Source: Haloterrigena sp. H1
Lineage (GTDB): Archaea > Halobacteriota > Halobacteria > Halobacteriales > Natrialbaceae
Direction: 5' to 3'
Length of the DNA stretch: 64,000 nt
Assembly (NCBI RefSeq): GCF_005938085.1
Contig: NZ_SMZK01000002.1
Coordinates: 434,001 to 498,000 of the forward strand
Shown here in pieces: positions 8,360-17,392 of this stretch. Under the pieces are notes generated by a model. That model saw only the letters and a program-made list of their open reading frames with translations. It did not search any database and was not told the DNA's origin. Made by a program: the position numbers and the translations under genes. Numbering within the stretch: position 1 is the stretch's first letter; every line of letters begins with the position of its first letter.

Positions 8360-8773
8360 TCACGTGGCAATGAGGAAGACCGCAACAGCACCAAACGCGA
8401 TGCCGAGGGCCTTCTTCGCCGTGACTCCCTCGCCCAACACGACGATTCCGAGGAGTGCTCCACCGACGAGGAACATCCCAAAGATCGGCACGACGACGCT
8501 AACAGGGCCAGTCGAGAGTGCGCGGAAATACCCGATGACAGCACCGGCGAGACAGATTCCTGCTACGAGTGCGAACCCGACAGGTCGGCTCGTCACCGAC
8601 GGAACTGACCACTCACCGAACAGGGCTGCCACAGTCGTCGCTCCCATTGCCAGTGTGCCGACCGCAATCGGCATGACGGTGAATGTCGGCAGATCTTGGA
8701 GTGCAATTTTCATAAACAGGAACGCGAACGAATAACAGCCCATCGCCAGCAGTGCCCATAACACGTAGTTCAC
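8360..8773 (-). CDS. EamA-family small transporter (single-domain DMT)
   Basis: 137 aa hydrophobic protein with about four to five membrane segments, beginning MNYVLWALLAMGCYSFAFLF and containing GYFRALSTGPVSVVVPI, typical of single-EamA-domain drug/metabolite transporter proteins that work as dimers. The full family length is about 140 aa, so it is complete. It stands alone, with no convincing operon partner. The substrate is unknown. The plus-strand open frame over it (8301-8735) is an antisense shadow. Confidence 0.82.
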   Translation of the reverse strand: MNYVLWALLAMGCYSFAFLFMKIALQDLPTFTVMPIAVGTLAMGATTVAALFGEWSVPSVTSRPVGFALVAGICLAGAVIGYFRALSTGPVSVVVPIFGMFLVGGALLGIVVLGEGVTAKKALGIAFGAVAVFLIAT

Positions 8774-8939
8774 AGAACCGTCCCCTCTAGATCAAATATT
8801 ACTCGCCCCTGTTTGTGTGTCATATGTTCACGTAGGTAAGAAGAACCCGCAGAGAAAAACCTTACTGACCGAGCGATAACTGAATTCGGTGTCAGCGTTC
8901 AGTCAGTCTACTATAGTGAACGGATAGTTCAGTCCAAAT

Positions 8940-9879
8940 GGCTGTGTTGAATCACTAGACGGCGGCGGAATGGTTCGCTAAATCGAAGGTCTTGAAGCGG
9001 GTGACTTCAGTTGTTCATGACCCAAATCTCCCGCTTCATTGGAGCAGTTGTGCCGATTGCTCAAAACGTTACTGGCGATGGAGACGAATCCGCCGCCCCG
9101 AAAGGTGGCGGCGGATTCGCCGACTATGCCCTCGTTTCCCTGCATTGTCTGCGGATCTACCTCGATACGTCCTACCGAATGACGATTGATCTGCTGAAGG
9201 AGATGCCACAAATAACCGGGGAGATCGGCCTCAGCGCGGCCGATTTCCCCTCGCCATCCACGTTGTGTAAGGCGTTCGACCGGATCAGTATGAGCGTCTG
9301 TCGAGTGTTGCTGCGCCAGTCGGCGCAGCTACACGACCCATCCGAACACGCTGCTATCGACGCAACATTCTATGAACGTGATCGTGCGAGCCGTCACTAC
9401 TGCCACCGAACGAATTACCGCGTTCAAACGCTCAAAGTCACAAAACTCGTCGATACAGCAACGCAAGCCGTTCTTGATCTCCACTGTTCGACGACATTAG
9501 AAGGAAGCGACGCAGACCTCGCCGAGCAGATCGCCCGCCGGAATGCGGGCGATCTGCGGTCACTTGCCGCTGACAAAGGCTATGACAAACAACAACTCCG
9601 AGAACGACTGCGTGAACTCGACATTCGCCCACTGATCAAACACCGGATCTTCGCTCCGTACGATCACGCACACAATGCCCGCATTGACGACGATCGGTAC
9701 GCTCAGCGGTCAATGACCGAAACCGTCAATTCAGCTGTCAAGCGCTCGCTCGGCTACGCCGTGCGAGCGCGTACCTGGTATCGAGAGTTCCGTGAAATCG
9801 CCCTGATGTGTGTCGTCTATAACATCAAGCAGGCCATCAAACAGTGAAATCCAACGCCGTATGGCGATTCAACACAGCC
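8940..9879 (+). mobile_element. IS5-family (ISH1-like) insertion sequence, complete
   Basis: 940 bp element with 14-bp perfect terminal inverted repeats GGCTGTGTTGAATC (8940-8953 and reverse complement at 9866-9879) and partial similarity beyond them (ACGGCG). It is flanked by an 8-bp direct duplication GTCCAAAT (8932-8939 and 9880-9887). An 8-bp duplication fits the ISH1 group. One transposase gene fills it. It is inserted next to an IS4-type relic, so this is a nested IS hot spot. The intact TSD and reading frame suggest a recent insertion. Confidence 0.9.
9017..9847 (+). CDS. IS5-family transposase (ISH1-like)
   Basis: 276 aa DDE transposase. Catalytic candidates are Asp in AAIDATFYERD, Asp in LAADKGYD and Glu in RSMTETVNSAVKRSLG, the usual IS5 spacing. 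The ATG at 9017 (MTQISRF) is chosen over an upstream TTG at 9011. It is 40-60% alike by eye to the other two IS5-type transposases in this window (16321 and 35075), but clearly a different element. Length is full and no internal stop occurs. Confidence 0.92.
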   Translation: MTQISRFIGAVVPIAQNVTGDGDESAAPKGGGGFADYALVSLHCLRIYLDTSYRMTIDLLKEMPQITGEIGLSAADFPSPSTLCKAFDRISMSVCRVLLRQSAQLHDPSEHAAIDATFYERDRASRHYCHRTNYRVQTLKVTKLVDTATQAVLDLHCSTTLEGSDADLAEQIARRNAGDLRSLAADKGYDKQQLRERLRELDIRPLIKHRIFAPYDHAHNARIDDDRYAQRSMTETVNSAVKRSLGYAVRARTWYREFREIALMCVVYNIKQAIKQ

Positions 9880-9913
9880 GTCCAAATAGAACGAAAGGAA
9901 CGCCATAAGAAGC

Positions 9914-10186
9914 GTTCTATGACACCCTCGTCTTTGTAGTAGCAATGGAGGAAGCCACGCATCATCTCTGGTGGCTCATGATCTCGTGTTCGCCCCGTCT
10001 CTGCCGGGGCGAACACGTCGAACTCTTCGAGAAACTCGAAGGAGAGATTCTCAAACAACGCTAGCGTCTCTGTCTCCACGACATTGAAGAACGTTTCTAC
10101 CGAAGAATGCTCTTGCAGGGTCGCTGGGCTCATCAACCACAGCGTTCACCCTGCTCTTTGGTGCGCCACTCGTTCTATGACACCCT
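9914..10186 (-). pseudogene. IS4-type (ISH8-like) transposase relic with IS end motifs
   Basis: A minus-strand frame from the ATG at 10133 (MSPATLQEHSS ... EPPEMMRGFLHCYYKD) gives only the first 68 or so residues of an IS4-type haloarchaeal transposase (about 330-400 aa when whole). The frame then meets a second copy of the end motif AGGGTGTCATAGAAC. The motif occurs at 10172-10186 (the element's 5' end) and again, same orientation, at 9914-9928, so a second copy of the left end abuts the truncated gene. The open frame continues artefactually to 9837. Not functional. Confidence 0.65.
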
Positions 10187-10189
10187 CTC

Positions 10190-11584
10190 CTAGTCTGCTG
10201 GCTTCACGTTTTGATTCAGTTGGAAGCGGTTCTCCGGGTCGTACTCGTTTTTCGACTTGACGAGTCGGTCGTAGTTCTCGCCGTATGCGTTCCGCTCACG
10301 GCCCTCGCGGTCGCCCTCGAAGTTGACGTACGTCCCGCCCGTCGCACCTTCGGCGAGCGCATCGTGACACTCTCGTACCCACGCGATGCACTCATCGTCT
10401 TTCGCTGGATCCTCCCAGCGTGCGCCGACGGTTACGATGTACTCTGTGTCCCGGTGTGGGTATGCAGTCGCATCCGACGCGACATCGTTGACGGCCCCGC
10501 CGACCTGATGGATGAGTACCTCGGATTGCGGGGTCGGGGACCGTTCAGCGGAGTCGATTACGGTGTCGATCGTCTCTTCGGTGAGGGCCGTGAAATTGGG
10601 CGCCTTCCAGTAGTTTCGGGCACCCTCAGTGTACAGTTCGTCCAGCAGGCTCTGGACCTCGGTATAGCGCATCGGTTCGACGGCGTCGGCGATAGGATCG
10701 CCGTACTCGCAGAGCGGTTCGAGCACCGCCTTGCCCTCATCGAGATCGCCGGCGTAGAATCCCATCAGTATGAGAACCGTAGTTCCGTGGATCGCTTCGG
10801 GAAGGAACGGAAGCGGCGGCGCAGCGACGCTGTTCGCCCAGACAGTGCACTCCCGCGGTGCGCCTTGAGTAAATTCCTTGTAGCGGGCGAGCACGTCAGG
10901 TGCGTCCTCGTACGGGTAGACAATCGGCCCGAAGAGCACTTCCGGGCCGACTTCGTGGAGATCGAATTCGAACGACGTGATGATCCCGAAGTTACCGCTT
11001 CCGCCGCGGATCGCCCAGAAGAGGTCCGGGTTCTCGTCTTCATTTGCGGTTACAAGTTCCCCGTCCGCGGTGACGATATCGACTGACCGAAGGTTGTCGA
11101 TCGAAAGGCCGTATTTACGGCTGAGCCAGCCGATCCCACCGCCAAGCGTGACCCCGGCGACGCCGGTCGTCGAGATGACGCCGCCAGGCGTAGCGAGGCC
11201 GAACGCCTGCGTCTCGTGGTCGAGGTCGGCCATCGTCGCACCGGGCCCGATGCGGGCGGTTCGGGATGAAGGATCAACTCGTACTAATGAGATTGAGGAT
11301 AGATCGATCGTGAGACCGTTGTCACAGATGGCGTTACCAGCGACGTTATGGCCGCCGCCTTTGACGGAGAGCGGGAGATCGCGATCGCAGGCAAACTCCA
11401 CGGCGGTCATCACGTCGGCTGCCCCGGCGGGGCGGACGATGACGGCCGGTTCTCGGTCGATCATCGCATTCCAGATCGATCGGGCCTCGTCGTAGCCGTC
11501 GTCTCCGGGCCGAAGCACCTTGCCGTGGGTTTCTTGCGCAAGCGTTTCGTATCCGGGTTCGTCGATCGGAGCGGTAATCGTCAT
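10190..11584 (-). CDS. FAD-binding oxidoreductase (berberine-bridge-enzyme-like), copy 1
   Basis: 464 aa flavoprotein. The PCMH-type FAD domain is at about 40-225, with GGGHNVAGNAICDNG (the His in GGHN is the probable 8-alpha covalent FAD site), GVTLGGGIGWLSRKYGLS and WAIRGGSGNFGIIT. The C-terminal BBE motif YGENYDRL ... YDPENRFQLNQNV is present. Such enzymes oxidise alcohols, amines or sugars with O2 or another acceptor. No second Cys for bicovalent FAD is obvious. It is a paralogue of 11964-13346, in divergent orientation. It carries no export signal, so it is cytoplasmic. Substrate unknown. Confidence 0.92.
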   Translation of the reverse strand: MTITAPIDEPGYETLAQETHGKVLRPGDDGYDEARSIWNAMIDREPAVIVRPAGAADVMTAVEFACDRDLPLSVKGGGHNVAGNAICDNGLTIDLSSISLVRVDPSSRTARIGPGATMADLDHETQAFGLATPGGVISTTGVAGVTLGGGIGWLSRKYGLSIDNLRSVDIVTADGELVTANEDENPDLFWAIRGGSGNFGIITSFEFDLHEVGPEVLFGPIVYPYEDAPDVLARYKEFTQGAPRECTVWANSVAAPPLPFLPEAIHGTTVLILMGFYAGDLDEGKAVLEPLCEYGDPIADAVEPMRYTEVQSLLDELYTEGARNYWKAPNFTALTEETIDTVIDSAERSPTPQSEVLIHQVGGAVNDVASDATAYPHRDTEYIVTVGARWEDPAKDDECIAWVRECHDALAEGATGGTYVNFEGDREGRERNAYGENYDRLVKSKNEYDPENRFQLNQNVKPAD

Positions 11585-11963
11585 GAGTCACGCCTCAAGC
11601 GAGGTACGATTACAGGGAATAGATAGTCATCTAGTGATAATCTGGCAGCCATTGCTGGTCATGCAACTGTTGCAAGAGCACACCACGGTGCACAAGAAGG
11701 GTGGTTTTCTTCGGGCCGATGAATCAATAGAGTAAATTCTAGGTACCAGTCCAGTGAGACGGTAGTTCTTCGCCCCAAGACGGTCGGCCGTATTCACCGA
11801 GTGGCCATCGGCGTCCGCTGAATACGCGCTGTGTGTCTTGCACGCCTCGCTCGATCTATCCAGTAGTTGGCAGAAAGCGCATGCAAGATACAGAGAATGT
11901 ATCCAGCAGACCTTGTGCTACGGTAACAGCTAACGCAATTCGTGTGGTAGGGGGAAGGAAGTC
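11585..11963. other. Intergenic region between divergent FAD oxidoreductases
   Basis: 379 bp with no convincing gene. It holds divergent promoters for the two oxidoreductases and, at 11819-11833, the 15-mer TGAATACGCGCTGTG, which is repeated directly at 13400-13414 just past the second oxidoreductase. No transposase fragment is recognisable. Confidence 0.5.
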
Positions 11964-13346
11964 ATGGTAACAGTTAACCACTTCCGAGAAACGCTTCGGG
12001 GCACCCTGATCCAGCCCCACGACAAGGGCTACCACGAGGCCCGTGCGGTCTGGAACGGGACGATCGATCGCCATCCTGCGGTCATCACCAAGTGTGCAGG
12101 CACCGCGGATGTGATCGCGGCTGTGAACTTTGCACGGGAGCACGACCTCGAAATCGCGGTACGCGGCGGCGGCCACAATGTTGCCGGCACCGCCGTCTGC
12201 GACGACGGGATCGTCATCGATCTCTCAGAGATGCGAGCCGTATGGGTCGACCCTCGCGCGCGGACCGCCCGGGTACAGGGCGGTGCCCTGTGGAGTGATG
12301 TCGACCACGAGACCCAGGCTCACGGCTTGGCAACCACGGGCGGCATCGTCAGCCACACCGGCGTCGCCGGACTCACACTCGGCGGTGGGATCGGCTGGCT
12401 GATGCGCAAGCACGGCCTCACCGCCGACAACTTGCTCTCCGCCGATGTGGTGACCGCCGATGGCGAGTTCATCCGAGCCTCGGACGACGAGCACTCGGAC
12501 TTGTTCTGGGCGCTCCGAGGCGGCGGCGGAAACTTCGGAATCGTGACTTCGTTCGAGTTCGCCCTCCACCCTGTCGGTCCCACTGTACTCGCCGGCCCCG
12601 TGTTCTGGGCGGCGGACGACACCGCCGACGTGCTACGCTTCTATCGCGACTTCGCGCGGGATGCTCCCGACGAGCTTGGCACCGTCATCAGGTTCGGGAC
12701 TATTCCTCCCCTCTCTGCCGTCCCCGGGGACCTTCACTGGCGACCCGCCGTGGCCATCAACGCCTGCTACGCCGGCCCGGTCGACGAGGGTGAATGCGTC
12801 CTCCGACCGTTGCGTGAGCACGGCACACCGCTTCTCGACCTGGTCTCCCCCAAGTCCTATCTGGCACACCAGGGCGGGCTCGACAGCACCGTCCTCCATG
12901 GATGGCACTACTACTGGAAGTCGACCGATCTGCCGGAGCTGTCTGACGACCTGATCGACGTGTTCGTCGACCATGCCTTCTCGGCGGAGTCACCTCGCTC
13001 GTACTCGGTGCTATTCCATCTCGGCGAAGCGGTGAGCCGCGTTGATGATGATGCCACCGCCTACACCGGTCGGAACTCGTCTCACAACATCAACGTCAAC
13101 GGTATATGGCGTCCCGACGAGGAGGAGTATGCCGAGTCGGAAACAGCGTGGACCCGTCAGTTCTTCGATGCGCTCGAACCCCATCGAGAGGGGGTCTACG
13201 TGAATTTCCTCGACGCCGATGACAGTACCAAACGAGTCCGCGAATCATACGGTGAGTACACCTACCGGCGTCTCGCCGAGATCAAGACCGAATACGATCC
13301 CGATAACGTGTTCCACCTCAACCAGAACATTGAGCCGACCGTCTGA
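11964..13346 (+). CDS. FAD-binding oxidoreductase (berberine-bridge-enzyme-like), copy 2
   Basis: 460 aa paralogue of the enzyme at 10190-11584. FAD-binding motifs: GGGHNVAGTAVCDDG (probable covalent His-FAD), GLTLGGGIGWLMRKHGLT, WALRGGGGNFGIVTSFEF. C-terminal BBE motif: YGEYTYRRL ... YDPDNVFHLNQNI. Domain order and length are normal. It is bracketed by a 15-bp direct repeat (11819-11833, 13400-13414), and codon use looks the same as its paralogue. The two copies are divergent enough that this is not a recent tandem duplication. The reaction is an FAD-dependent oxidation of an unknown substrate. Confidence 0.92.
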   Translation: MVTVNHFRETLRGTLIQPHDKGYHEARAVWNGTIDRHPAVITKCAGTADVIAAVNFAREHDLEIAVRGGGHNVAGTAVCDDGIVIDLSEMRAVWVDPRARTARVQGGALWSDVDHETQAHGLATTGGIVSHTGVAGLTLGGGIGWLMRKHGLTADNLLSADVVTADGEFIRASDDEHSDLFWALRGGGGNFGIVTSFEFALHPVGPTVLAGPVFWAADDTADVLRFYRDFARDAPDELGTVIRFGTIPPLSAVPGDLHWRPAVAINACYAGPVDEGECVLRPLREHGTPLLDLVSPKSYLAHQGGLDSTVLHGWHYYWKSTDLPELSDDLIDVFVDHAFSAESPRSYSVLFHLGEAVSRVDDDATAYTGRNSSHNINVNGIWRPDEEEYAESETAWTRQFFDALEPHREGVYVNFLDADDSTKRVRESYGEYTYRRLAEIKTEYDPDNVFHLNQNIEPTV

Positions 13347-13554
13347 GAAGTTCTCCCTCGACATTCCTTCGAAGTACCGGTTGATCCGACAAAGCTTGAT
13401 GAATACGCGCTGTGAGTTCAGCACGGATTGTTCGAACTGCTCGGCTTCTGTCAGGAGTGGCGTGACCGGCTCAGAGGCTAACTTCATCAGAGCTGGTATT
13501 CATCTCTAGCTCAGCGGAAAACCGGATTCAGCCAGTACCGACATCTATCTCCTG

Positions 13555-14526
13555 TCAGGGTTGTCGCTCTCGCCGACTCTCTTTCATGAGCTCCATCCGT
13601 TCATCGTACGTGAACTGAAGCACTTCATTTTCCAGTGGAATCGAGATACGGATGCGAAGGGGATCCATCGAGACCAGGTCCTCCTCGAAGTCGAGCAGAA
13701 GCGTGCGTTGCTCGTACGTGGCGAGGTCGAACTCGACGCCGTGCTCGTAGAAGAACGCAATCAGCGCCGACTGTCTCGACGGATAAAACAACGTCGGCAT
13801 CCGCCACCGGTACTTGCAGCCCTCGCAGACGTGCGAGACCAGCATCCGGAAGATCGATCCGCAGTTCTCGCAGAACTGGTATTCGTCCCAGTCCGGGCGA
13901 TGATCCTCGCAGATATCGATCGCAGTGACGGGCATATCGCCCGCGCACTCTGGGCAGACGCCGTCCATCACCGACGCCCGCCGGTGAGCACCCCAGACCC
14001 GATCCGCCTCATTGATCTCATTGGGCGTACGGTCGCGCAGCCCCGACGGAGGGAACTCGTTTTTGCTGATGACGCCAGGCGGGAAGGATTCGACGCACCG
14101 GGCGTCACAGCTGGTACATTCCAGGTAGCGCCACCCGTCCCGGTAGCTCCATTCCACACCACCCCCGCAGTACCAACAGGAGATATCTACGGCCACGGGG
14201 TCGATCTCCGGGTTGTCGATCGCTGTACCGGACAACAGCATCCTGACGACCCGTTTGCCCGAGTCCATGAGCTCGTAGCCTGCGTCGGTTCGTCGGACGA
14301 ACCTATCTATCAGCTTGTTTAGGTGGTAGTTCAAACGGCCGGGATCCTCGACGCCGAGGCGCTCGCGGAGGTCCGCGAACCGCACGGGCGTCTCCTGGGC
14401 GGGATCGTGGGCGTCCCAGAGCACCCGCAAGATGCCGATCCGGGTCTCATCCGAGAGAAGTTGGAACGCCTCGTTGCCGCCGGCACCGGCCGACGAGGGC
14501 GATTCACTCGTGCTCGAGGGGTCCAT
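13555..14526 (-). CDS. Winged-helix transcriptional regulator with multiple zinc knuckles (DUF7351-like)
   Basis: 323 aa from the ATG at 14526 (MDPSSTSES); the longer frame to 14589 has no family support. N-terminal ArsR-like winged helix (FQLLSDETRIGILRVLWD ... GRLNYHLNKLIDRFV) followed by cysteine pairs CWYC, CTSC, CPEC, CENC and CEGC, giving at least two zinc ribbons. The same architecture occurs at 56662-57582, and the N-terminal part again at 59854-60228, so this regulator family is expanded here. It probably represses or activates nearby genes; the ligand is unknown. Confidence 0.82.
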   Translation of the reverse strand: MDPSSTSESPSSAGAGGNEAFQLLSDETRIGILRVLWDAHDPAQETPVRFADLRERLGVEDPGRLNYHLNKLIDRFVRRTDAGYELMDSGKRVVRMLLSGTAIDNPEIDPVAVDISCWYCGGGVEWSYRDGWRYLECTSCDARCVESFPPGVISKNEFPPSGLRDRTPNEINEADRVWGAHRRASVMDGVCPECAGDMPVTAIDICEDHRPDWDEYQFCENCGSIFRMLVSHVCEGCKYRWRMPTLFYPSRQSALIAFFYEHGVEFDLATYEQRTLLLDFEEDLVSMDPLRIRISIPLENEVLQFTYDERMELMKESRRERQP

Positions 14527-14627
14527 GCTGCCGAATACGTGAACGAGTAGAATAACCCTTCTCCGCGGTATCACACCACATGGGAGCACGGACCCTCTTT
14601 TGATTTGGCAATCGCCAGGTTAGCTGT

Positions 14628-15111
14628 AATTGAGGGCGCTAAGCCCCTTCCCCAGCGAGCGAAGCAAGCAGGGAGGGGATACAGCGCCCGCATGGCTTGT
14701 TTTCGTGTGAATCGTCACCCTTACTCCTGCTTCGGCCGAAGGCGGTAGGAAGATGCTCACTCTGCTTCCGGCGTTGTTCAAACGTGGTTCGAAACGCCTT
14801 CGGCGTTTCGTCATCACGAAAGAGCGTCGCTCTTTCGAACGACGACAAAAAGCGTGCATCGTCGGTTGTGGCCGAGTGTCGATTCGGTAGGAGTGGGACA
14901 CTCCAAACCACCCATGAAGGAAGTCGCCTGCGGAGTCTGGAACCGTCCTCAGAAGTCGAAAAGTTCTGATGGGCCGCACGAGAACTCCGTTCTCGTGAAC
15001 GCTGTGGGATCTGTTCCTGCACGTTCCGACACAGAAACAGGAAGCTCCGTCCTCAACAAGCGAGGGCCGGGTAGGCCCGAGCGCGGTAGGGCGGAGTAGT
15101 TCACGCCGCAC
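14628..15111 (+). pseudogene. IS200/IS605-type TnpB relic (3' end and right end)
   Basis: A plus-strand frame ending at 15099 (NAVGSVPARSDTETGSSVL ... RGRAE) resembles the extreme C-terminus of haloarchaeal TnpB proteins, and the DNA at 15083-15105 (GGTAGGGCGGAGTAGTTCAC) is the conserved 3' end of these elements. That is where TnpB genes overlap their guide (omega/sense-overlapping) RNA. Upstream there are only scrambled pieces and GC-rich palindromes (14638-14690, 14790-14840). The catalytic RuvC part is gone. Identification is from recalled family features, not a search. Confidence 0.45.
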
Positions 15112-15319
15112 CTAGGCGTCATCGGGGCCCCTACGTGTCGGATTGCGAATAGAAACGAGGTTCGATCGGCGTCCCGATAGAAATATCGTTCTAATTACTC
15201 TTAATCCGAAGGCGGCCGAAGTCGTGCACGGGCACCAACGATGGCAACCAATTCGAAACAGTACTGGGGCCGTTCAGTGGAGGACCACCGCACCAGTGCC
15301 TACCAACGGAGGGGATGGC

Positions 15320-16228
15320 ATGTCTTTCAATGAGTCGAAGCCGGACAGCGGCTACGAGGCGGCATTGAACGATCATTACGGGATGCCGGACCTCGGCGAC
15401 GAGATCCTCGACGCGCTCGACGCCGCCGGAAAGGACATCGACGCGCTCACCCGGGACGATATCGCATCGTTCGACGAGTTCCACATTCGCGGGCGTGATG
15501 CAACCCGTGAAGTCGCCGAAATCGCTGGAATCGGGGATCGCGATCGCGTCCTCGATGTCGGTTGTGGTATCGGTGGGCCCGCCCGTACCCTCGCTGCCGA
15601 GTTCGATTGTGATGTCGTCGGAGTCGATGTGGTCGAGGAGTATTGCCGGGCAGCGGCACTGTTTACCGACCGGGTAGGGCTGACCGACGAGGTTCGCTTT
15701 CAGCACGGGAACGCCCTCGACCTACCGTTCGAGGACGAGGCATTCGACGTCGTCTGGTTCGAGCACACGCTGATGAACATCGAGGCCAAGGAGGTGGTTT
15801 TCGAGGAAGCTCGACGTGTCCTGAGACCGGGTGGCACACTCGCACTCTACGAAATTTGCGCCGGATCAGGCGGCGATACTGTGTTCCCGGTTCCCTGGGC
15901 ATCGGATGCGTCCCTCAGCAATCTGGTTAAGCCCGAGCGTCTCCAAGAACTCGTTATGGATATCGGTTTCGACGAGTTCGCCTGGCAGGATGTCACCGAG
16001 CCGAGCCTCGAGTGGTTCCGCGACGTAGTCGAGTCGATGCAGTCACGGCCTCCGGATGCGCCACAACCGCTCGGACTCAACCTCCTCATGGGGTCCGAGA
16101 CGCCGGTGAAAGCAATGAATGTCGTTCAGAACCTAGAGGAGGAACGGATTGGCGTCATCCAAGGCATATACGAACGGGTCAGTCTACCGTCTGGTAGGTC
16201 TTCCGGAACAGCAACCGATATCCAGTAG
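15320..16228 (+). CDS. SAM-dependent class I methyltransferase
   Basis: 302 aa from the ATG at 15320, preceded by GGAGGGG 5-11 bp upstream, which decides this start over the longer frame from 15143. Rossmann motif I VLDVGCGIGGPARTLA, an acidic loop (VVGVDVV), motif II/III FDVVWFEHTLMNI and RRVLRPGGTLALYEI. The resemblance is to UbiE/sarcosine- or tocopherol-type methyltransferases acting on small molecules. It is monocistronic between a TnpB relic and an IS. Substrate unknown. Confidence 0.88.
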   Translation: MSFNESKPDSGYEAALNDHYGMPDLGDEILDALDAAGKDIDALTRDDIASFDEFHIRGRDATREVAEIAGIGDRDRVLDVGCGIGGPARTLAAEFDCDVVGVDVVEEYCRAAALFTDRVGLTDEVRFQHGNALDLPFEDEAFDVVWFEHTLMNIEAKEVVFEEARRVLRPGGTLALYEICAGSGGDTVFPVPWASDASLSNLVKPERLQELVMDIGFDEFAWQDVTEPSLEWFRDVVESMQSRPPDAPQPLGLNLLMGSETPVKAMNVVQNLEEERIGVIQGIYERVSLPSGRSSGTATDIQ

Positions 16229-16289
16229 TAAAATTCACGCCATCCATGTGGGCCATTCTGCGTTTTGTCAGTACTGGATAAGCGCCCTG

Positions 16290-17223
16290 GGTCTTGTTTA
16301 GACGGTCGATATCATCTGAGTTAGGCCCTGAGAGATTGTTCGATGTTTCTCACGGCGGCCTTAAGGACGAGTTCTCGGAACTGTCCAAACCACGTTCTTG
16401 ACTTAAGTGTTGAACCGAAACGTTTGCGCAGCGCGAAAAATATCGATTCTGCGATAGACCGTTGATGGTAGGTTTCATCATCAATCCGAGCATTGTGTGC
16501 TGCATCGAGCGAGTAGAACTCACGATGCTTGATGACCGGTCTAATTCCCTCTTTTCGCAGCATGTGGCGGAGTTCGTCCCAGTCAAACCCTTTATCAGCG
16601 ACGATAGTTTCCACGGTACTGAGATTTCTTTTCAGAACTTGCCACGCAATCTGCGTGTCGTGTGGCAGGTTCATCGAGCAGTGTACATCGAGAATAGCCC
16701 GCGTAGAACAGTCTACAAGAATAGTGGTTTTGACCGACTCAAACGTCCCTTTGACGCGCTTTGCGTAGTTGTGACTCGACGAGCGATGAGCGATACTAGT
16801 CGAGTCGATTGCCTGTACCTCTCCAGTATCGAATAGTTCCGCAGTCAGCTGCAACAGCATTCGCCAGACAGGCATCTTGAGATCTTGCTTTCGAGCACAA
16901 ACGGTGGTGAAATCCGGTAGCTCATCTGGCGAAAGACCAAGTTTAGCGACAATAGCAGGCATTTCCCGAAGCACATCTAACAGTTGTCGGTAGGAGTGAT
17001 CGAGGTATTCTCGAAGGCCGTGAATCGCCACGATTACCCAATCAGCATAGCCATCTTTTCCTTTACTGAGGGGTTTTCTCGGATCGCTTCCGACAGCTTT
17101 TTGAGATAATTCAACGCATCGTTCGGTGAAGCGGGCCAGTTCGGAGTGCACATCCACCTGTGCTCGCTTCATTTCCTAGAAATCCAGACATAGAGGCAAT
17201 ATTACTAGCGTCTAAACACGGCC
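16290..17223 (-). mobile_element. IS5-family insertion sequence, complete (second type)
   Basis: 934 bp with imperfect 15-bp terminal repeats: GGTCTTGTTTAGACG at 16290-16304 and GGCCGTGTTTAGACG on the complement at 17209-17223 (two mismatches). It is flanked by a 9-bp direct duplication AGCGCCCTG (16281-16289 and 17224-17232). Removing the element leaves an uninterrupted intergenic sequence. The transposase is intact. It differs from the ISH1-like elements in sequence and in TSD length (9 versus 8 bp). Confidence 0.88.
16321..17172 (-). CDS. IS5-family transposase
   Basis: 283 aa DDE transposase: Asp in AIDSTSIAHRS, Asp in IVADKGFDWDE, Glu in RSIAESIFFALRKRFG. The N-terminal DUF4096-like region (MKRAQVDVHSELARF) and the (D)YADWVIVAIHGLREYLDHSYR segment are shared with the other haloarchaeal IS5-type transposases in this window. 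Full length without internal stops; start ATG at 17172 just inside the right terminal repeat. Confidence 0.92.
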   Translation of the reverse strand: MKRAQVDVHSELARFTERCVELSQKAVGSDPRKPLSKGKDGYADWVIVAIHGLREYLDHSYRQLLDVLREMPAIVAKLGLSPDELPDFTTVCARKQDLKMPVWRMLLQLTAELFDTGEVQAIDSTSIAHRSSSHNYAKRVKGTFESVKTTILVDCSTRAILDVHCSMNLPHDTQIAWQVLKRNLSTVETIVADKGFDWDELRHMLRKEGIRPVIKHREFYSLDAAHNARIDDETYHQRSIAESIFFALRKRFGSTLKSRTWFGQFRELVLKAAVRNIEQSLRA

Positions 17224-17392
17224 AGCGCCCTGTATTCATCACGACTCTTCGAACAGATACGCTAATTGGCAGGAACCCAGCGGTCAATAGACACGTGTAG
17301 TGTCCACTAGTTCTACCATGGCAAGTGTCTAAGGAAGAGTATTTCAGCAGAGCCATCCATCTTGGTATTGTCAATCAAAACCACTTACTGTA

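Noticed and set aside
8301..8735. Plus-strand frame opposite the EamA gene.
   Set aside because: The minus-strand protein has clear membrane segments and normal family length.
14854..15099. Independent small gene.
   Set aside because: Its C-terminus and following DNA match a TnpB right end, so it is taken as a relic.
15143..15319. Upstream extension of the methyltransferase.
   Set aside because: The GGAGGGG site before the ATG at 15320 and the normal family length favour the shorter start; the extra residues look non-coding.
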